A stretch of DNA of 9,120 nt, taken from the NCBI GenBank assembly GCA_009923895.1, contig RFSP01000061.1:1-9120 (forward strand), written 5' to 3'. Shown piece after piece: positions 5,577 through 9,120 of the stretch. A model generated the notes under the pieces. That model was not told the DNA's origin, did not search any database, and saw only the letters and a list, made by a program, of their open reading frames with translations. The DNA comes from Betaproteobacteria bacterium. GTDB lineage: Bacteria > Pseudomonadota > Gammaproteobacteria > Burkholderiales > Burkholderiaceae_C. A program made the translations under genes and the position numbers. The number at the start of each line of letters is the position of its first letter. Within the stretch, counting starts at the first letter, position 1.

Positions 5577-6485
5577 CTACAGGCCCAAAGCCTGTCGATC
5601 GATGACGTGGTTTTGCCCCCCTTGGCAGGCGATCTTGAGGGCGCCCACGCGGTTGGCCAGCTCAACGCTGCGCACCAGCGACCAGCCCTGCTCAATGCCA
5701 TAGAGCACCGCACCACGGAAGGCGTCTCCGCATCCGGTGGGGTCCACCACTTGGGTGGCACTCACGCCGGGCACGTGGTGTTTTTGCCCTTGAATCCACA
5801 CATCGCAGCCTTGGCCGCCCAGCGTGACGATGACACCCTGCAGGTGAGACAAGCGGGAGAGCGACTCCAGCGTGAAGCCGGTGCGATCGCACAGCATGCG
5901 GCCTTCGTAGTCGTTGACGGCCACCCAGGTGGCGCGCTCGATCATGGCCTTGAGTTCCGGGCCGTCGAACATGGGCAGGCCTTGGCCCGGATCAAAAATG
6001 AAGGGGATCTTGGCGTCGGCGAGCTGATGCGCATGGGTCCACATGGCATCGCGCGAATCGGGCGCCACGATGGCAATGGCCAGGTCGTCTCTTTGTGGCA
6101 CGGCAATCTTGCCGGCCTCTTGCATGGCCCCAGGGTGGAAGGCGCTGATCTGGTTGTTGTCGGTGTCGGTGATGATGATGGCCTGGGCGGTGTATTGGTC
6201 GGGCACGGTCATGACGTGACGCGTGTCGACGCCCCAATCGCGAATGCGTGAGAGGTAATTGGCGCCATCAGACCCCAGCGCCGCCAGGATCACCGGGGAC
6301 CCGCCGAGCAGATGGTGGGTGTAGGCGATATTGCCCGCACAGCCGCCAAATTCGCGTCGCAGCTCGGGGACCAGAAACGACACATTGAGGATGTGCAGCT
6401 GATCGGGCAGGATCTGCTGACCGAACCGGCCAGGAAAGGTGGTGATGGTGTCAAAGGCAAGGGAACCGCAAATCAGCGCCGGCAT
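5577..6485 (-). CDS. PfkB/ribokinase-family carbohydrate (or nucleoside) kinase, 302 aa
   Basis: An ATP-dependent kinase that phosphorylates a hydroxymethyl group of a sugar, nucleoside or related substrate; the substrate cannot be told. The N-terminal substrate-binding part has GSLAFDT (7-13) and the glycine-rich GGCAGN (47-52) of PfkB signature 1. TLGGQG (221-226) and DPTGCGDAF (248-256) form signature 2, with D254 as the catalytic base and the GCG as the anion hole. Length is normal for the family. Betaproteobacterial relatives are often annotated adenosine kinase or carbohydrate kinase. I chose ATG 6485 over the longer frame from 6542 because CGGAG (6491-6495) lies 5 nt upstream and the family fold begins at once (PALICGSLAFD); the longer version would overlap prmA. 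It lies 14 bp after prmA and is probably the last gene of the acc-prmA operon. Confidence 0.88.
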   Translation of the reverse strand: MPALICGSLAFDTITTFPGRFGQQILPDQLHILNVSFLVPELRREFGGCAGNIAYTHHLLGGSPVILAALGSDGANYLSRIRDWGVDTRHVMTVPDQYTAQAIIITDTDNNQISAFHPGAMQEAGKIAVPQRDDLAIAIVAPDSRDAMWTHAHQLADAKIPFIFDPGQGLPMFDGPELKAMIERATWVAVNDYEGRMLCDRTGFTLESLSRLSHLQGVIVTLGGQGCDVWIQGQKHHVPGVSATQVVDPTGCGDAFRGAVLYGIEQGWSLVRSVELANRVGALKIACQGGQNHVIDRQALGL

Positions 6486-6490
6486 GGTCA

Positions 6491-6495
6491 CTCCG
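6491..6495 (-). promoter_or_regulatory. Shine-Dalgarno of the PfkB-family kinase gene
   Basis: CGGAG on the minus strand, 5 nt before the ATG at 6485, in the 14-bp gap after the prmA stop. It decides the start: the upstream in-frame codon at 6542 would lie inside prmA. Confidence 0.8.
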
Positions 6496-6499
6496 AAAG

Positions 6500-7411
6500 T
6501 TAAACGAATGCGCGGGATGGCGAGCCTGTCATCAGGATCCATCCCTCTTGTTGGTCTTCAACCTTGAGCGAGACCCAAGGTGCGTAGGCGGCCTTGAGTT
6601 CATCGGCTTGACGCTCGAGAATGCCCGCCAAGACCAGTTGCCCCGAGGGCGCCACATGCGCACACAGCAAAGGCGCCAACACCTTCAGCGGCGTGGCCAA
6701 GATGTTGGCGAGCACCAAGGGGTAGGTGCCACGGGCCATGTCTGGCAGACCGGCATTCAGCCTCACACCATTGGCGCGGGCGTTGTGCTCGGTGGACTCC
6801 ACGGCCGCGGGGTCGATGTCTACGGCGTCGATCTGTGTGCAGCCGTACAAGCCTGTGGCGATGGCCAAGATGCCCGACCCGCATCCGTAGTCCAGCACCC
6901 GTGGCCAAGGATCGTTGGCGCGGGCATGCCGCGAAATCCAGCGCAAACACATGCGGGTGGTTGGGTGGGTGCCTGTGCCAAAGGCCAGCCCGGGATCCAG
7001 TCGCATCACCCGCCGCGCGGCCGCCGGGGGTTCGTGCCAGGTGGGCACGATCCAAAAATCGGCGGCAATTTCGACCGGCGCGAATTGCGACTGGGTCAGC
7101 CGCACCCAATCTTCGTCGGGCACGGTTTGCATGGCCATGAGATGCAGGCGATCGGCGGCCCAAGACTGAGCCAGGAGCAAGGTGGCCGCATGGGTGGCCG
7201 CTGCTTCTGTGTCGAACAGCGCATGCAGTGTGGAGCGATTCCAGCCCTCGCGCGGTGCGGGCATGCCGGGCTCTCCAAAGAGGGCCTGCTCTTGCGGCCC
7301 ATCGGCATCGGCATCTTCCACCGAGACCGACAGGGCATCGAGCTCGTCGATGAGCGCGTCGCTGACGACTTCGACGAGGTCCTCGGGGGCGCGCAAGACG
7401 AGCTCGATCAT
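6500..7411 (-). CDS. prmA: Ribosomal protein L11 methyltransferase
   Basis: SAM-dependent enzyme that trimethylates amino groups of ribosomal protein L11. The 303 residues fit the family (~293 aa in E. coli). An N-terminal substrate-recognition domain (about 1-100) begins with the typical betaproteobacterial IELVLRAPEDLVEVVSDAL and DALSVSVEDAD. It is followed by LDPGLAFGTGTHPTT (138-152), the SAM-binding motif I LDYGCGSG (173-180), the acidic DIDP (198-201) and LANI (234-237), which are characteristic of PrmA. It lies 60 bp after accC and 14 bp before the kinase gene. The start fits homologues, but the leader shows no purine-rich Shine-Dalgarno; it has a run of 8 C at 7428-7435 instead. Coupling to accC translation across 60 bp seems unlikely, so initiation here is somewhat odd. 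Confidence 0.95.
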   Translation of the reverse strand: MIELVLRAPEDLVEVVSDALIDELDALSVSVEDADADGPQEQALFGEPGMPAPREGWNRSTLHALFDTEAAATHAATLLLAQSWAADRLHLMAMQTVPDEDWVRLTQSQFAPVEIAADFWIVPTWHEPPAAARRVMRLDPGLAFGTGTHPTTRMCLRWISRHARANDPWPRVLDYGCGSGILAIATGLYGCTQIDAVDIDPAAVESTEHNARANGVRLNAGLPDMARGTYPLVLANILATPLKVLAPLLCAHVAPSGQLVLAGILERQADELKAAYAPWVSLKVEDQQEGWILMTGSPSRAFV

Positions 7412-7471
7412 GGGCAGGGGTGCTGAAGGGGGGGGCAGCGAATGACGCTTTTGCGACCGGCGAGCGAGTGG

Positions 7472-8821
7472 CTAGCGCTTGTGCTGGACGAGCCAGCCCT
7501 CGAGGTAGTGGATGTTGGTGCCGCCTTCCATGAAGTGGGCGTCGACCATCAATTCGCGGTGCAAGGGGATGTTGGTTTGTATGCCTTCCACCACGGTCTC
7601 TGACAAAGCGCTGCTCATGCGAGCCAGGGCCTGGGCGCGGGTGTCGGCATGCACGATGACTTTGCCGATCATGGAGTCGTAATTGGGGGGCACGGTGTAG
7701 TTGGTGTAGACGTGGGAGTCCACTCGAACGCCGGGTCCGCCCGGGGGGTGCCACATGGAGATGCGACCTGGCGAAGGCACAAAGGTGTAAGGGTGCTCGG
7801 CATTGATGCGGCACTCAATGGCGTGGCCTTTGAGCTGCACATTGCGCTGAGCGATGGGCAGCTTCTCACCGGCCGCCACCCGAATTTGCATTTGGACAAT
7901 GTCAATGCCGGTGACGAGTTCCGTGACCGGATGCTCGACTTGCACGCGCGTGTTCATCTCAATGAAATAGAACTCACCGTTTTCAAACAGAAATTCGAAG
8001 GTGCCAGCCCCGCGGTAGCCGATCTTTTTGCAGGCCGCCGCACAACGGTCGCCCACTTTCTCGATCAATCGACGTGCGATGCCAGGCGCCGGTGCCTCTT
8101 CGATGATTTTTTGGTGGCGCCGTTGCATGGAGCAGTCTCTCTCCCCCAACCACACGGCGTTCTTGTGGGTGTCGGCCAGCACTTGGATTTCTATGTGCCG
8201 GGGGTTCTCGAGGAACTTCTCCATGTAAACGGCAGGATTGCCAAACGCGGCACCGGCCTCGGCACGGGTGGTTTGCACCGCGGCCAGCAAAGCCGCTTCG
8301 GTGTGCACGATGCGCATGCCGCGCCCGCCGCCGCCGCCCGCGGCTTTGATGATGACGGGGTAACCAATGCCTCGGGCAATGCGGACGATTTCTTTGGGGT
8401 TGTCCGGCAGCGCCCCTTCGGAGCCGGGGACGCAGGGCACGCCGGCCTTGATCATGGCTTGCTTGGCCGACACCTTGTCACCCATCATGCGGATGGACTC
8501 GGGCGTGGGGCCAATAAAGACAAAGCCGCTCTTTTCAACCCGCTCGGCAAAGTCGGCGTTTTCGCTTAAGAAACCATAGCCGGGGTGGATGGCCTCGGCA
8601 TCGGTGACCTCGGCGGCGGCGATGATGGCCGGCATGCTGAGGTAGCTCTGGGACGAAGGCGCCGGACCGATGCACACCGCTTCGTCGGCCAGTTTGACGT
8701 ACTTGGCCTCTCGGTCGGCCTGCGAGTACACGATGACCGAGCGAATACCCATCTCGCGACAGGCGCGCTGAATGCGCAGGGCGATTTCGCCACGGTTGGC
8801 GATGAGAATTTTCTTGAACAT
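7472..8821 (-). CDS. accC: Acetyl-CoA carboxylase, biotin carboxylase subunit
   Basis: Carboxylates the biotin on AccB using ATP and bicarbonate, the first half-reaction of malonyl-CoA formation for fatty acid synthesis. At 449 aa it has the same length as E. coli AccC, and the active-site numbering coincides. K116 (GDKVSAK), K159 followed by the glycine loop GGGGGRGMR (162-170), H209, Q233, H236 and K238 (QRRHQKIIEEAPAP), E276, and E288/N290/R292/E296 (EMNTRVQVEHPVTE) are all present. The biotin carboxylase N-terminal domain, ATP-grasp domain and C-terminal domain appear in the standard order. The start (MFKKILIANRGEIA) is the canonical one. accB ends 12 bp upstream, so the two are co-transcribed and probably translationally linked; the ribosome binding site is weak (GAGTGA overlapping the accB stop). 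Confidence 0.98.
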   Translation of the reverse strand: MFKKILIANRGEIALRIQRACREMGIRSVIVYSQADREAKYVKLADEAVCIGPAPSSQSYLSMPAIIAAAEVTDAEAIHPGYGFLSENADFAERVEKSGFVFIGPTPESIRMMGDKVSAKQAMIKAGVPCVPGSEGALPDNPKEIVRIARGIGYPVIIKAAGGGGGRGMRIVHTEAALLAAVQTTRAEAGAAFGNPAVYMEKFLENPRHIEIQVLADTHKNAVWLGERDCSMQRRHQKIIEEAPAPGIARRLIEKVGDRCAAACKKIGYRGAGTFEFLFENGEFYFIEMNTRVQVEHPVTELVTGIDIVQMQIRVAAGEKLPIAQRNVQLKGHAIECRINAEHPYTFVPSPGRISMWHPPGGPGVRVDSHVYTNYTVPPNYDSMIGKVIVHADTRAQALARMSSALSETVVEGIQTNIPLHRELMVDAHFMEGGTNIHYLEGWLVQHKR

Positions 8822-8833
8822 TGTGTCAGTGCA

Positions 8834-9120
8834 TCACTCGACGATGAACAGCGGCTGGCCGAATTCCACGGCCTGACCGTTCTCGCACAAGACCTTGACG
8901 ATGGTGCCGGTCACGTCGGACTCGATCTCGTTCATGATCTTCATGGCTTCGATGATGCACACCGCCTTGCCTTCTTTGACGGCCTGGCCGACATCGGCAA
9001 AAGGCTTGGCCCCCGGGCTGGCGGCGCGGTAGAAGGTGCCCACCATGGGCGACTTGATGACCAGGCCTTCGGGCTCGGCAGCCGCTTCAGGCATCGCGGG
9101 CGATGCGGCCACGGGTGCCG
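8834..9120 (-). CDS. accB: Biotin carboxyl carrier protein of acetyl-CoA carboxylase, C-terminal part (5' end outside window)
   Basis: The last ~95 residues of BCCP. A Pro/Ala/Glu-rich linker leads into the biotinyl domain (from about GLVIKSPMVGTFYRAASPGAKPF). The biotinylation motif EAMKIMNEI has its lysine codon at 8939-8941, exactly the 35th residue from the C-terminus as in E. coli BCCP. The short thumb-like segment TFYRAASPGAKPF is typical of bacterial AccB. The frame is open to the right edge, so the GTG at 9112 is not a credible start; the N-terminal domain lies beyond the window. It is followed by accC after 12 bp. The promoter of the accBC-prmA-kinase operon must also lie outside. 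Confidence 0.96.
   Translation of the reverse strand, partial: APVAASPAMPEAAAEPEGLVIKSPMVGTFYRAASPGAKPFADVGQAVKEGKAVCIIEAMKIMNEIESDVTGTIVKVLCENGQAVEFGQPLFIVE

Noticed and set aside
6548..7426. 292-codon plus-strand frame opposite prmA
   Set aside because: Shadow of prmA; no motif and no ribosome site.
7649..8569. 306-codon plus-strand frame opposite accC
   Set aside because: Antisense to the fully conserved accC coding sequence, with no recognisable domain.

Overview
The window reads as a chromosomal housekeeping segment of a GC-rich betaproteobacterium. Burkholderiales, probably Comamonadaceae-like, is the best guess. The reasons are the gene order (CcsA-type protein, PP0621-like protein, nrdA, nrdB, a lysine/alanine-rich H1-like protein, PfkB kinase, prmA, accC, accB), the H1-like protein ending in a WPFPTG-type tail, and PrmA/AccC/BCCP sequences of betaproteobacterial type. 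The taxonomic call rests on recalled family and synteny knowledge, not on a search. I see no insertion sequence, phage gene, CRISPR array, tRNA or rRNA.

Left half, plus strand. The 3' end of a CcsA/YpjD-like membrane protein gene (to 319) is followed after 6 bp by a small membrane-anchored zinc-ribbon protein (326-601). A 111-bp regulatory gap holds a promoter bracketed by two NrdR-box-like palindromes. Then come nrdA (713-3637) and nrdB (3755-4930), the two subunits of an aerobic class Ia ribonucleotide reductase. NrdA has two N-terminal ATP-cone-like regions and all the catalytic residues; NrdB has the diiron ligands and the radical tyrosine.

Middle. Between nrdB and the H1-like gene (5120-5521) lies a 189-bp spacer with unusual structure. 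Three stem-loops abut with no gap (5024-5060, 5061-5090, 5091-5113), and the last one pairs with the ribosome binding site of the H1-like gene. The same spacer carries an open 48-codon frame (4959-5105) that ends just upstream of that ribosome binding site. This is the least explained part of the window. A strong intrinsic terminator (5538-5568) closes the plus-strand genes.

Right half, minus strand. accB (3' part only, cut by the window end), accC, prmA and a PfkB-family kinase are closely spaced and probably co-transcribed from beyond the right edge: 12 bp, 60 bp and 14 bp separate them. AccB and AccC form the biotin carboxylase half of acetyl-CoA carboxylase, PrmA methylates ribosomal protein L11, and the kinase substrate cannot be read from sequence. 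This operon converges on the plus-strand genes at the terminator.

Overall most of the window is conventional. The points worth a second look are the NrdR operator/promoter layout and the structured spacer in front of the H1-like gene.
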